Below, piece after piece: positions 1-6,416 of a stretch of DNA of 64,000 nucleotides; the stretch's first letter is position 1, and every line of letters begins with the position of its first letter. The DNA lies in the IMG/VR virus record IMGVR_UViG_3300033552_000004, positions 1 to 64,000 of that record. The stretch is one strand, 5' to 3'. The translations under genes were made by a program, and so were the position numbers. The notes beneath the pieces are model-generated. The model ran no database searches, was not told where the DNA came from, and saw only the letters and a program-made list of their open reading frames with translations. This DNA is from a virus.

Positions 1-150
1 GCCTGTATAGCCCCGTAGGGGCTGAGCCTGTATAGCCCCGTAGGGGCTGAGCCTGTATAGCCCCGTAGGGGCTGAGCCTGTATAGCCCCGTAGGGGCTGA
101 GCCTGTATAGCCCCGTAGGGGCTGAGCCTGTATAGCCCCGTAGGGGCTGA
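1..150. repeat. Six tandem copies of a 25-bp hairpin repeat
   Basis: Six identical head-to-tail 25-bp units fill the left edge. Each contains the perfect inverted repeat agccccgtaggggct (6-bp stem, 3-nt loop). The window opens exactly at a unit boundary, so the array may continue to the left or mark an assembly or linearisation point. A degenerate extra copy lies at 796-825. In both places the repeat is next to the terminator of a leftward gene. Function unknown; possible roles are transcript ends, protein binding or a packaging-related site. Confidence 0.97.
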
Positions 151-164
151 GCACAGTAAGGGCG

Positions 165-191
165 TAAAAAAGCCCCTTCTAGAGGGGCTTT
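165..191 (-). terminator. Rho-independent terminator after the 220-552 gene
   Basis: The hairpin aagcccct-tctag-aggggctt is followed on the minus strand by a run of six T. It ends the leftward transcript of the 220-552 gene. Confidence 0.85.
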
Positions 192-219
192 GCAATAATT
201 CAACTATTTTGTTGTGTTG

Positions 220-552
220 TTATTTTACAACACCTGCGGCCTTACAGGCTTTCTCCCAATACCGCAGGCTCTGCGCGTCTCTCGCTGGATGCAGACTGTA
301 GGTTGTCCAATCTCCAGTGCGGTAGTCTTGATTAGGCTCTGTACTTAACCATCTGCCCGCGCCGTGAGAATCACTCCCATAAGAAAATCCTTCACTCTTG
401 ATAAGGTCTACAGCTTCCCGGAAGGTGTACGCTACATTTTCCCAAGCATACCCGGACTCTTCAGCTTCCCCATTTTCGGCGCTTTCCTCTGTTACTACCT
501 CGAAGGTTTTTGACAGTACTAGCATTTTTGAGCTTGTAGGTTTTGCCATCAT
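220..552 (-). CDS. Hypothetical early protein, 110 aa
   Basis: No family recognised. The protein is acidic at its N-terminus (about residues 20-35). The C-terminus carries the short helix DAQSLRYWEKACKAAGVVK, which is repeated almost intact as a separate 20-residue ORF at 7521-7583. The start is one of two adjacent ATG codons (552 or 549) with only a weak purine-rich site upstream. A rho-independent terminator follows directly, so this is the last gene of its leftward transcript. Function cannot be assigned. Confidence 0.75.
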   Translation of the reverse strand: MMAKPTSSKMLVLSKTFEVVTEESAENGEAEESGYAWENVAYTFREAVDLIKSEGFSYGSDSHGAGRWLSTEPNQDYRTGDWTTYSLHPARDAQSLRYWEKACKAAGVVK

Positions 553-795
553 GCGCTTTCAATTAATTGTTACAGTAAACAAATCATACAGGCCATTTAG
601 GCACTGTGCCTAAATAATTTTGGCCTTTTCGCGCATCAGACAAAAATAATTCTGCATCGCCTTCACCGGCAAAAACAACCCCTACCACACTATACAAAGT
701 TATATAATGACCTGGCCCATCACCCTGTTATAGGCAACGCCTATAGCTATGCCATCAAGGATAGCCCTTAACTATGATACCTGGTAGCGTGTAGG

Positions 796-825
796 TCGGG
801 GCTGACCATAGCCCCGTAGGGGCTG
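796..825. repeat. Degenerate extra copy of the left-end hairpin repeat
   Basis: The hairpin core tagccccgtaggggctg at 809-825 is identical to the core of the 1-150 array. It is preceded by a partial unit (ggggctga at 798-805). It lies 20 bp from a terminator, as the array does. Confidence 0.85.
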
Positions 826-840
826 GACAATGTACAGACG

Positions 841-865
841 TAAAAAAGCCCCAACGAAGGGGCTT
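841..865 (-). terminator. Terminator after the methyltransferase gene
   Basis: The hairpin aagcccc-aacga-ggggctt is followed on the minus strand by a T run (plus-strand A842-847). The flanking gtacagacgtaaaaaag is shared with the terminator at 46821-46856 (gtacagacgcaaaaaag). Confidence 0.85.
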
Positions 866-885
866 AGATAGTGTCTGCGGGTAGT

Positions 886-1584
886 TTAGGGGTTAGCTTG
901 TGCAAATGCCACAGCAAAGCCTAGAGGGGTCATACTGCGAAGCTCTTTTGTACGCTCTGACTTCCCGCCCAACTTTTGTAACCAACTACCCTGAGCGCAG
1001 GCCCGTACAGGCTCTGCATTGTGCGTAGTCAGATCAGGCATTTTAAGCACTCCCCATAGGCCCGTCTTTTTTGTGTAGCGGGATTCGTCGGATGCATCGA
1101 GCAAAGCAAAATTATGGGGTTGAAACCAAGCTACAAAGGGCAATTGTGGTCGCAGGGTTTTAAGCCTACCCACAGGGTTTTCAATTGCCCAAAAATCAGG
1201 ACTACACGCGTCAATAATGGCTTTGCAGCTGTCCACTAAAAGCAGTGATTTTGCCGTCGTACCATCTTGATCTTTTTTGGCCCAATATTGTGCACCTGAC
1301 ACACTAAAATCAGTGCATACAGGCGCAGCGAGTACACCCGCTACGTACGCACGGTCAACTTCTGGAGCACAAAACCTGCGACCTTCAAAGTTAGCTGTCA
1401 GCAGTGCCTCGTTAATGTCTGACAGCGTGCGGCTGACATCCGTGCAATCGTCCCCCAGCTTAAGGTCAAACTGGGCCACTGTGTAGCCCTGCGAGATGTA
1501 CTCGCTGGGCCAACGACCGGAATAATCGCACAGGCTCACGATTACCTTGTGAGCATTCTCTCCGTACCCTTGATGCAGCTTCAT
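886..1584 (-). CDS. C5 cytosine-specific DNA methyltransferase, compact
   Basis: This 232-aa protein has the hallmarks of DNA (cytosine-5) methyltransferases: motif IV APVCTDFSVSGA with candidate catalytic Cys90, motif VI ENPVGRL at about 135-141, and a C-terminal SERTKELRSMTPLGFA region resembling motifs IX-X. The N-terminal SAM-binding part (VIVSLCDYSGRW) is divergent from the usual FxGxGG. It is shorter than typical Dcm-like enzymes (over 300 aa), so the target-recognition region must be small. Likely role: methylation of phage DNA at a specific site to evade host restriction. No cognate nuclease is adjacent, so it looks like an orphan enzyme. The start codon sits 24 bp downstream of an inverted-repeat promoter. 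Confidence 0.82.
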   Translation of the reverse strand: MKLHQGYGENAHKVIVSLCDYSGRWPSEYISQGYTVAQFDLKLGDDCTDVSRTLSDINEALLTANFEGRRFCAPEVDRAYVAGVLAAPVCTDFSVSGAQYWAKKDQDGTTAKSLLLVDSCKAIIDACSPDFWAIENPVGRLKTLRPQLPFVAWFQPHNFALLDASDESRYTKKTGLWGVLKMPDLTTHNAEPVRACAQGSWLQKLGGKSERTKELRSMTPLGFAVAFAQANP

Positions 1585-1608
1585 AAAATACCCTTTGTTG
1601 TTGATATC

Positions 1609-1644
1609 AAAATTATAGCATTCTGAACCAAACGCTATAATTTT
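1609..1644 (-). promoter_or_regulatory. Promoter/operator of the methyltransferase gene
   Basis: A perfect 11-bp inverted repeat (aaaattatagc at 1609-1619, gctataatttt at 1634-1644) flanks a 14-bp spacer. On the minus strand the gene-proximal arm forms the extended -10 TGCTATAAT. Placing a -10 inside an operator-like repeat suggests negative control, possibly autoregulation. The regulator is unknown. Confidence 0.6.
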
Positions 1645-1666
1645 AATGCCCTTGCGGGCTGTGTGG

Positions 1667-1813
1667 TTATTGTGTAGGGTTGTCAGCGCGATAGCTTTCT
1701 ATCGCGTAAGTAGCGATGCCCTCTTCGCAATAGAGGTATGCAATCGCGACATTCTCGCTGCATCCGGTAGCATCAACTACCATTTGAATTTTCCAACCGG
1801 GGAAAGCGTACAT
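1667..1813 (-). CDS. UBA-like small protein, 48 aa
   Basis: The ORF starts at ATG 1813 behind the leader ctcaaaggctcaaaATG, which is shared with the next two upstream genes. The pattern VVDATGCSENVAIAYL followed by AIESYR resembles the three-helix UBA/EF-Ts N-terminal fold (TG-x(5)-A-x-x-L ... AI-x-x-L/Y). Such folds bind proteins, often nascent-chain or translation-factor partners. The assignment is by eye and the protein is short, so the function is inferred only. It is the last gene of a leftward cluster with 1862-2128 and 2149-2337; a GC hairpin at 1648-1660 may terminate it. Confidence 0.7.
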   Translation of the reverse strand: MYAFPGWKIQMVVDATGCSENVAIAYLYCEEGIATYAIESYRADNPTQ

Positions 1814-1861
1814 TTTGAGCCTTTGAGGTTATTTAAATTGTCTGACTGAATTCTACACGTA

Positions 1862-2128
1862 TCAATAGGCGTATGCCTGTTTACGCTCAAAAATAATCGT
1901 GAAGTCATTCGTATCCACAATCCTGACAAGCTCAGACGCTCCATATGGCAACCATGCCACAGCACCGCCTACTGTCCAGAACAACATTTTTGTCCCGTTA
2001 GCGTCAACCAGCAAATACCGGGCAAAATAATGCTTAGCAATATTGTTGCACAAACGCAACACATGGCTAGGCCTACGAATTGCCACAGCTTGTACTGTAA
2101 AGCTGGCGGATTTTGGGAGTTTTTGCAT
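1862..2128 (-). CDS. Hypothetical early protein, 88 aa
   Basis: No family recognised. The N-terminus is basic; the middle is a hydrophobic, aromatic stretch (MLFWTVGGAVAWLPYG, about 48-63) that looks like a beta hairpin or a short membrane-associated segment, followed by an acidic, beta-rich end. The start has the ttaaaggctcaaaATG leader common to the neighbours. Part of a three-gene leftward cluster. Confidence 0.7.
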   Translation of the reverse strand: MQKLPKSASFTVQAVAIRRPSHVLRLCNNIAKHYFARYLLVDANGTKMLFWTVGGAVAWLPYGASELVRIVDTNDFTIIFERKQAYAY

Positions 2129-2148
2129 TTTGAGCCTTTAAGGGTTTG

Positions 2149-2337
2149 TTATTTGTCGGTCGCGTCAAATGTTAGGAACAGTCCTAAAGACAGTCCACAC
2201 AGTAGGACAATGCTGACAAATACAACAATACCGCCAGCATTGGCAACCTGCATAGTCGAATAACATGTAAGGAACTGAGCCAGAAAGAACGCAAAAAACA
2301 GGGTCATTAGTGCGCCTACAGTCATTTGGATTTTCAT
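2149..2337 (-). CDS. Small membrane protein with two transmembrane segments
   Basis: This 62-aa protein has two strongly hydrophobic segments (about residues 5-25 and 36-57) with a short polar turn between them, so it should sit in the inner membrane as a hairpin. No family recognised. The leader ttaaaggctcaaATG and the promoter at 2372-2406 place it first in a leftward cluster with 1862-2128 and 1667-1813. Small early membrane proteins of phages often affect superinfection or host physiology, but nothing here proves that. Confidence 0.75.
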   Translation of the reverse strand: MKIQMTVGALMTLFFAFFLAQFLTCYSTMQVANAGGIVVFVSIVLLCGLSLGLFLTFDATDK

Positions 2338-2371
2338 TTGAGCCTTTAAGGTTGTTTAATTGTCTGACTGA

Positions 2372-2406
2372 ATTCTAAGCCCAAAATCTCCCAGTAATGG
2401 GAGATT
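2372..2406 (-). promoter_or_regulatory. Palindrome promoter for the 2337 cluster
   Basis: The palindrome AATCTCCCAGTAATGGGAGATT (2385-2406) has 9-bp arms. A -10 TAGAAT lies at 2377-2372 on the minus strand. The following sequence TAGAATTCAGTCAGACAATT also recurs upstream of the 1813 start. Confidence 0.65.
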
Positions 2407-2411
2407 TTCAA

Positions 2412-2564
2412 CTATTCGCAAAAATTATTTTGGCGTTGTTCTAGCGTCTGGTTTTCTAGGGCAATCCAGCGCCTACAGTGGCCTCGGTCTAAGCTAGAGA
2501 ACTGGACAATGCCATCGGAGCTAAGCACTCTGTAAAGCCTGCCAAGTTTAAGTATTCTGTACAT
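2412..2564 (-). CDS. Small basic protein, 50 aa, paralogue of 8840-8998
   Basis: ATG 2564 overlaps the stop of the upstream gene by one base (TAATG), indicating translational coupling. The protein shares the block GIVQFSSLDRG-x-CRRW and a LYRV/LYQV strand with the 52-aa protein at 8840-8998. Such conservation across 6 kb supports a real gene although it is very short. It probably forms a small beta-rich fold with a basic Cys-Arg-Arg-Trp patch. No known family recognised; nucleic-acid binding is a guess. Confidence 0.75.
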   Translation of the reverse strand: MYRILKLGRLYRVLSSDGIVQFSSLDRGHCRRWIALENQTLEQRQNNFCE

Positions 2565-3313
2565 TACGCGACCTGTAAGGCGATAGTGCGAAACGTATCA
2601 ACCACAAACCCAGTTGTATCTTTTTTGGCTTTACCCTTTGCATACAGTGCGACCACACTATCAACTGGGTCTAAATGCCGAATGTCAGAATTATCGCCAT
2701 CAACGCAAACCCGGCCTAAAAATGTCTTAGGTATCGCGCCAATTGTGCGGAAAACGGCAGCAATTCTCATGCCATTTGTAAGGGCAATATTTACGTATTT
2801 TTGATACTGTAGAACGCCACTGTAAGAAAACGTCAGGTCATAATTCTTAGGCAAATTCCGACGATTGGCAATTTTTGTGTAATCGTAGAATTGAACATCA
2901 GGAAACAATGCAAAAATGTTCTCTGCACCATTGACGGCAATATTTTCGAATTTAATATCGCTAGTACCATTCAAGCGGATTAGCGGAGTCATCCCCATTT
3001 TTTTGGCTTTGTTGACAATTTTCGTTATGTCACGCACCAATTGTTGCATGAAAGCAACACGCGCTTCGAAGAAGTATTTTGTTTTGTTGATACGGGCCAA
3101 TTGTGTGGAATTGAAAGCACCGCGACCGGCTGAATTAAGGCAACCCTCCGCACATTGTGCAATTTCCGCCATCGCGCAGACTTGATACCCTGACAAGTCA
3201 GACGGTGCAAGATACATAACGCCAGTCAAAAAGCCATATTTTTGGCCCTTGATAGTCTTAGGATTAGAGTCAATACTGAAGAGGCAATCGGGGGCGTAGT
3301 GTGTAGCTTGCAT
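2564..3313 (-). CDS. Gp88-like conserved phage protein
   Basis: This 249-aa protein contains blocks I recall from the phage Gp88/DUF7227 families: a Cys region with CAEGCLNSAGRG (about 54-65), RINKTKYFFEARVAF, LIRLNGTSDI, FPDVQFYDYTK and YDLTFSYSG, ending with GRVCVDGDNSDIRHLDP. Their biochemical activity is not known to me. The clustered cysteines C47, C54 and C58 could bind metal. It is the first gene of a leftward unit with 2412-2564 and has its own palindrome promoter (3349-3388). The start follows the leader accgcaacaaacaacccgg. Confidence 0.7.
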   Translation of the reverse strand: MQATHYAPDCLFSIDSNPKTIKGQKYGFLTGVMYLAPSDLSGYQVCAMAEIAQCAEGCLNSAGRGAFNSTQLARINKTKYFFEARVAFMQQLVRDITKIVNKAKKMGMTPLIRLNGTSDIKFENIAVNGAENIFALFPDVQFYDYTKIANRRNLPKNYDLTFSYSGVLQYQKYVNIALTNGMRIAAVFRTIGAIPKTFLGRVCVDGDNSDIRHLDPVDSVVALYAKGKAKKDTTGFVVDTFRTIALQVA

Positions 3314-3348
3314 GATGTTTAATTCCGGGTTGTTTGTTGCGGTGTCTG

Positions 3349-3388
3349 AATCTTACGCTTATTTTTGTGCCGAATCTCAATAATGAGA
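3349..3388 (-). promoter_or_regulatory. Palindrome promoter for the Gp88-like gene
   Basis: The palindrome tctcaataatgaga is at 3375-3388 and a -10-like TAAGAT at 3354-3349 (minus), about 27 bp apart. The leader ccgcaacaaacaac follows. Confidence 0.6.
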
Positions 3389-4143
3389 GGTTTTCACGAT
3401 AAAAACACAATTAATTTTACGCACCAATTTGGTGCATCGTTCACCAGGTGCGCGACCCGTGAAAAATTGGCTCTAGATAGAGCAACGCTGGAGGCTCTAG
3501 ATAGAGCAACAATTAATTTTCGTTTTCCCTGCATCAGGCTCGATATCCCGCATACAATTTGAAAATGCAAATTAATTTGTAGAATCTATCGTGGGCGTTT
3601 GTTTTGAATCCTGCATGGCTTGGCCCGTGCAGTAGCGCCGCCGCATTGCCTAGGGCAAAATTGACGGAATCGATGGATTTTCTGATAAATCTGATAAATC
3701 CGGTGAATTCGATAAATCTGATAAATTGTCAGTTGTGTAGGTGCTGTCCTACAAATGTAAGCATATGTTACAGAAGGCCGAAATCTGTAACAAAGTGTGT
3801 TTTACGACCGATTTGGGGTGGGGCAGGGCTGGCCTGCTATATAGAGCAATCTGCTTTTAATTTTATTTTTGGCTGCAAATTCTCCCTGGCACGTGCTGGC
3901 GGCATTGTCGTCAGTAGCTCCAGCGTGGGTTCAGCAGCTGGGCACAGCATTTTATTGCCCAAAGCATTGCACAGCACAAACACGCTTTAATGGCGGCTTC
4001 ATGGCACTTGCAGGAGGTGCGGAGGCGCTGAACATCGTCAGTAGTGTGCTACCCCTCAGACATTGCGTTGAGGGTTTGTACAGCCGCAGGGATGACGCCA
4101 GACATAATAGCAGCCTGGTGTTGTCATGCTCACCAGAACGGAC
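3389..4143. other. Long gene-free interval
   Basis: The plus-strand ORFs here lack ribosome sites and run against all neighbouring genes. The content is direct repeats of ctctagatagagcaac (two copies near 3471 and 3495), four gataaat units near 3682-3726, a caccaggtgcgc motif at 3442-3453 and a block duplicated at 9.5-9.7 kb. The iteron-like pattern suggests a replication or regulatory region. Confidence 0.65.
3438..3872. repeat. Duplicated non-coding block A, copy 1
   Basis: Segments are shared in order with 9455-9710: cgttcaccaggtgcgc (3438-3453), a caatttgaaaatgcaa-like stretch (3555), tgtgttttacgaccgattt (3796), ggggcagggc, and a tatatag...ctgctttt-aatttt tract ending near 3872. The spacing differs through indels. 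The shared parts look non-coding. Confidence 0.8.
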
Positions 4144-4167
4144 TAAGGGCGCTTCAAAGCGCCCTAA
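4144..4167 (-). terminator. GC hairpin after the 4193-4525 gene
   Basis: The strong stem aagggcgct/agcgccctt lies 26 bp beyond the leftward stop codon. A T run is lacking, so it may be a weak terminator or an mRNA-stabilising hairpin. Confidence 0.5.
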
Positions 4168-4192
4168 TTAGCTGGTGTGAAGTGGTGTGGCT

Positions 4193-4525
4193 TTATTCCG
4201 TCAGCTCCTTAAGCTCAAGCTCTGCAGCTGCACGATCAAGGTGAATAAGGATATCGGTGTTGTGCAGGATGTCATGTACATAGATGACCTCAGCGGCGCA
4301 CCAGGCCTCCTCTTCAGTGTCATACTCTTGAACGACTACTTGAGGCCCAGCCCATGTCGCCCACTTAGCCAGTGCCCAGCGAGTGCCCGTAGTGGTGACG
4401 TAGTAGCGACGACCGACGCCGTCAGGGCGGGTTGTCTCTGCGATGAAGCGGCTGTAGTCGCCGAGTGTGCCATCAACGACAGCGCCGTCGATCACTACAA
4501 AGCATGGGGTTTTGAGAGGGGTCAT
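4193..4525 (-). CDS. Hypothetical early protein, 110 aa
   Basis: No family recognised. The sequence alternates beta-like strands (PCFVVIDGAVVDG, RRYYVTTTGTRWALAKW) with an acidic helical C-terminus (AAAELELKELTE). The start is ATG 4525 behind aactaggaatttaaaATG. An extended -10 TGTACACT lies at about 4556-4549 on the minus strand, so the gene probably has its own promoter. Confidence 0.75.
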   Translation of the reverse strand: MTPLKTPCFVVIDGAVVDGTLGDYSRFIAETTRPDGVGRRYYVTTTGTRWALAKWATWAGPQVVVQEYDTEEEAWCAAEVIYVHDILHNTDILIHLDRAAAELELKELTE

Positions 4526-4807
4526 TTTAAATTCCTAGTTGATGATTATTTAAGTGTACACCATCTGACAGCGTAGTGGTGAACATTTCATGCACACAGC
4601 GCACAATTTGCCCAGCAGTATTGCGCCAGATGTGTGACAACCCTGCGCCACACATGGCGCAGGCTCCCCGTCATTGCCCTCAGCTTGCCTTCGATTCTCG
4701 CTGCACCTGGTAGCACAATGTGCCCAAAGAAGACCTGAAAATCTGGCATTTGATCTTGAAAATCGCGGACTCGATTTCAAAAAGTTGGAGGCTCTGCCGA
4801 AAAGGTG
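4526..4807. other. Gene-free interval with hairpin and repeat
   Basis: No supported ORF. It holds the promoter of the 4525 gene, a hairpin ctgcgcc-acacat-ggcgcag near 4643-4662 and copy 1 of duplicated element B (4741-4791). Confidence 0.6.
4741..4791. repeat. Duplicated non-coding element B, copy 1
   Basis: About 50 bp align with 10576-10627 at roughly 80 per cent identity, including atcttgaaaatc and gatttcaaaaa. Both copies lie directly beside a leftward gene end. Confidence 0.8.
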
Positions 4808-4957
4808 CTAGAGCCTGCTGGCCCATTCAAGCGCCAGAATCAGTGGGCCCGACGTTTTAGGGTCTGCTTTGGCATCCGCAAAGATTGCCTTGCGCTGCGC
4901 CTCAGTTGCCGTGATGTAGTGGCACAAGATTGTTTTCTCGTATGATAGCAGCCTCAT
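4808..4957 (-). CDS. Small helical protein, 49 aa
   Basis: ATG 4957 overlaps the stop of the upstream gene as ATGA, which supports coupled translation of a real gene. The protein is mainly helical and Ala-rich (ITATEAQRKAIFADAKAD, then LILALEWASRL). No family recognised. Last gene of the leftward unit 5567-4808. Confidence 0.65.
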   Translation of the reverse strand: MRLLSYEKTILCHYITATEAQRKAIFADAKADPKTSGPLILALEWASRL

Positions 4958-5334
4958 TTTGTCACCTTAAAGGGTTTGTCCCACTTTCCGATGTCGATGT
5001 AGACATGGTGCCCAACATCAAAGTAGTCAGATTGCGAGTCTGAGCGGTTGTGGTTGTTGTGGTTAAGTGCCGCGTGAATTTTATTGAACACTTCTAACAG
5101 CTCGCCTGAGTATGCTTTATCCAACCAGTAGGTGTTAAGGTTCAAGTACCCACGCTTGACGTATTCACCCTCCATGTCCTGCACAAGATCAATCAAATCA
5201 ATTGGTGCGCTGTAGATGGTCATCACAATGCCGCTGTGATGCTGCACAGCAAGGCTGTACTTCCAGCCTTCAGGTACGACAAGCTTTAGCAGATTGGCAA
5301 TGATTGTCTTTTTTTCTTGATTCATGTAGGCCAT
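4954..5334 (-). CDS. LPD29-like hypothetical protein, 126 aa
   Basis: The pattern of a short helix, a beta strand (WKYSLAVQHHSGIVMTI), a Leu/Ile segment, NLNTYWLDKAYSG, a helix (VFNKIHAALN), NHNRSDSQSDYFDVG and a final strand (HHVYIDIGKW) resembles LPD29-type large-polyvalent-protein domains of phages and plasmids. Their activity is unknown to me. The start is ATG 5334 (alternative ATG 5325). It overlaps 4808-4957 by ATGA and follows 5352-5567 by 17 bp. Confidence 0.72.
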   Translation of the reverse strand: MAYMNQEKKTIIANLLKLVVPEGWKYSLAVQHHSGIVMTIYSAPIDLIDLVQDMEGEYVKRGYLNLNTYWLDKAYSGELLEVFNKIHAALNHNNHNRSDSQSDYFDVGHHVYIDIGKWDKPFKVTK

Positions 5335-5351
5335 GATGGTCTTTCTAGGTT

Positions 5352-5567
5352 TTAGAGGGGATTGTTAATGCGGTAGGCGACCATTTTTCCACGCTGGTAG
5401 CAGTCTGACCAGTCCAGCAGGGTGCAGGGCTTGCCGTCAAAGCCTTTCTGCCATGATGAACGTGCGCGACCGGTGCTGTAGGGATTGAGGTCAACACCGT
5501 TATCTTTGTGGTTCTGGATGTCTTTTTCGATTGAGCAAACCAGTGTAAGGTAGGGCTTTGTGGTCAT
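5352..5567 (-). CDS. Small protein with ribosome-modulation-factor-like pattern
   Basis: This 71-aa protein has the pattern GRARSSWQKGFDG, then a Cys, then CYQRGKMVAYR. The spacing recalls RMF-family proteins (A/G-x(6)-W-x-x-G ... R-x-x-W-x-x-G), but key prolines and the second Trp are missing, so this is weak. The start is ATG 5567. It is the first gene of a leftward unit with its own palindrome promoter at 5601-5640. Confidence 0.7.
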   Translation of the reverse strand: MTTKPYLTLVCSIEKDIQNHKDNGVDLNPYSTGRARSSWQKGFDGKPCTLLDWSDCYQRGKMVAYRINNPL

Positions 5568-5600
5568 AATATTTCTCAGGTTTATTTATTGCGATGGTGA

Positions 5601-5640
5601 ATCATACACTACTTTTAAAATAGATTCCCATTACTGGGAA
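5601..5640 (-). promoter_or_regulatory. Palindrome promoter for the 5567 unit
   Basis: The perfect palindrome TTCCCATTACTGGGAA on the plus strand (5625-5640) precedes, in minus orientation, an extended -10 TGTATGAT (ending at 5601) and the leader accatcgcaataaataaac. Confidence 0.65.
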
Positions 5641-5649
5641 AGTATTTTA

Positions 5650-5667
5650 AAAGCCCGCGCGGGCTTT
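5650..5667 (-). terminator. Terminator after the 5671-5883 gene
   Basis: The perfect stem aaagcccgc/gcgggcttt directly follows the stop codon of the leftward gene and is followed by TTTTAAAA. It separates the gene from the palindrome promoter at 5601-5640. Confidence 0.8.
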
Positions 5668-5670
5668 GCT

Positions 5671-5883
5671 TTAGCTTTTCAGCTTCCTTGCCGTAAATTC
5701 TGGCACTACACTGCGCGTGAAGATGCTGCCATCTTCGTTGATCGTGCCGACAAGCTCAGCTTCGTAATCACGAAATTTGAGCCACTCCGACTCGACAATA
5801 GCAACGGCCATTGCGCGAGTGTTTGCAATAACCTCGCACTCGCTGGTGCACTCGCTCGAAACTTCCCACTTGATTTTTGCCAT
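5671..5883 (-). CDS. Hypothetical early protein, 70 aa
   Basis: No family recognised. The layout is beta-alpha-beta: strand KIKWEVSSE, helix TRAMAVAIVESEWLKF, strands AELVGTINEDGSIF. The start is ATG 5883 with AGGAAC eight bases upstream. An extended -10 TGTATACT lies near 5915-5908 on the minus strand, downstream of a caccaggtgcgc motif copy (5925-5936). Confidence 0.72.
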   Translation of the reverse strand: MAKIKWEVSSECTSECEVIANTRAMAVAIVESEWLKFRDYEAELVGTINEDGSIFTRSVVPEFTARKLKS

Positions 5884-5945
5884 TTCAGTTCCTGGTTGTT
5901 GATTACGAAAGTATACACCCGTTTACCAGGTGCGCCACTATTATC

Positions 5946-6173
5946 TCAAAATTCCTTCAAGTCACTCCGAGACATATACGGGTGAGGGGTCAGCAGAGTT
6001 GGTTTCCAAGCTGCCGGGTCGTCCAGTCGGACAATAGCACGCCCGCCAGCGTCTTTAGATGAGACTCTGTCAGCATTCAACTTGTCGCTGAACCATTCAA
6101 AGCCTGTGATTGTGCCAACACCCATAGGGGTGATGACACGCTGACCGATTAAATACTCAGCCGGTGCGGGCAT
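5946..6173 (-). CDS. KOW/SH3-like small protein, 75 aa
   Basis: The stretch IGQRVITPMGVGTITGFEW followed by GGRAIVRLDD has the V-x-TPxGxGxI-x-G pattern of small SH3/KOW-like barrels, which often bind nucleic acid or protein. The start is ATG 6173, only five bases after the stop of 6179-6406, consistent with translational coupling. Confidence 0.7.
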   Translation of the reverse strand: MPAPAEYLIGQRVITPMGVGTITGFEWFSDKLNADRVSSKDAGGRAIVRLDDPAAWKPTLLTPHPYMSRSDLKEF

Positions 6174-6178
6174 AGCTG

Positions 6179-6406
6179 CTAAAACGCTTCAATGGTTGCG
6201 GAGCTATTGACGGTGTCAACAACCTGTTTGGCCTCGTACAGACCCAGCCCATACTGTGAGCGGATGAATTTGATCATGTTGATCTTTTGCTCGGGGAACC
6301 GCAAGATGAGTTCGTACTCAGCCTGCGTGATCGTCTGCTCGACGGTCTTGGCAGGGTAGTGGACAACAATGCTGTTGTCGAAGGTGTTTTTGCTTACTCT
6401 AGACAT
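6179..6406 (-). CDS. Ribosomal L7/L12 C-terminal-domain-like small protein
   Basis: The start is ATG 6406 behind taaggagacaaaaATG, giving 75 aa; longer in-frame starts lack a ribosome site. The C-terminal half (about 40-65) reads KINMIKFIRSQYGLGLYEAK, closely matching the helix-turn-helix of the L7/L12 C-terminal domain (IK-x-x-R-x-x-x-GLGL-x-EAK-x-x-V), which in the ribosome recruits translation GTPases. The phage protein lacks the L12 N-terminal dimerisation domain. It may engage the same partners, or reuse the fold as other phage and bacterial proteins do. Flanked by a DUF2693 gene and a KOW-like gene. Confidence 0.8.
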   Translation of the reverse strand: MSRVSKNTFDNSIVVHYPAKTVEQTITQAEYELILRFPEQKINMIKFIRSQYGLGLYEAKQVVDTVNSSATIEAF

Positions 6407-6416
6407 TTTTGTCTCC

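Larger units (their letters stand above)
553..885. other. Gene-free interval with hairpins
   Basis: No convincing ORF is present on either strand. The interval contains a hairpin around 593-612 (atttaggcac/gcctaaat arms), a short inverted repeat ataggcaacgcctat near 730, a degenerate copy of the left-end repeat (796-825) and a terminator (841-865). Confidence 0.7.

Noticed and set aside
1-150. CRISPR array
   Set aside because: Units are directly adjacent with no unique spacers and contain a short internal hairpin; no cas genes are nearby.
3604-4171. Plus-strand ORFs of 100-128 codons in the early gene-free interval
   Set aside because: No ribosome site, opposite to all neighbours, low-complexity Ser/Ala/Leu content, and they overlap a duplicated, iteron-bearing non-coding block.
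4187-4576. Plus-strand 129-codon ORF opposite the 4193-4525 gene
   Set aside because: The minus-strand gene has a better ribosome context and matches the direction of its neighbours; this is its antisense shadow.
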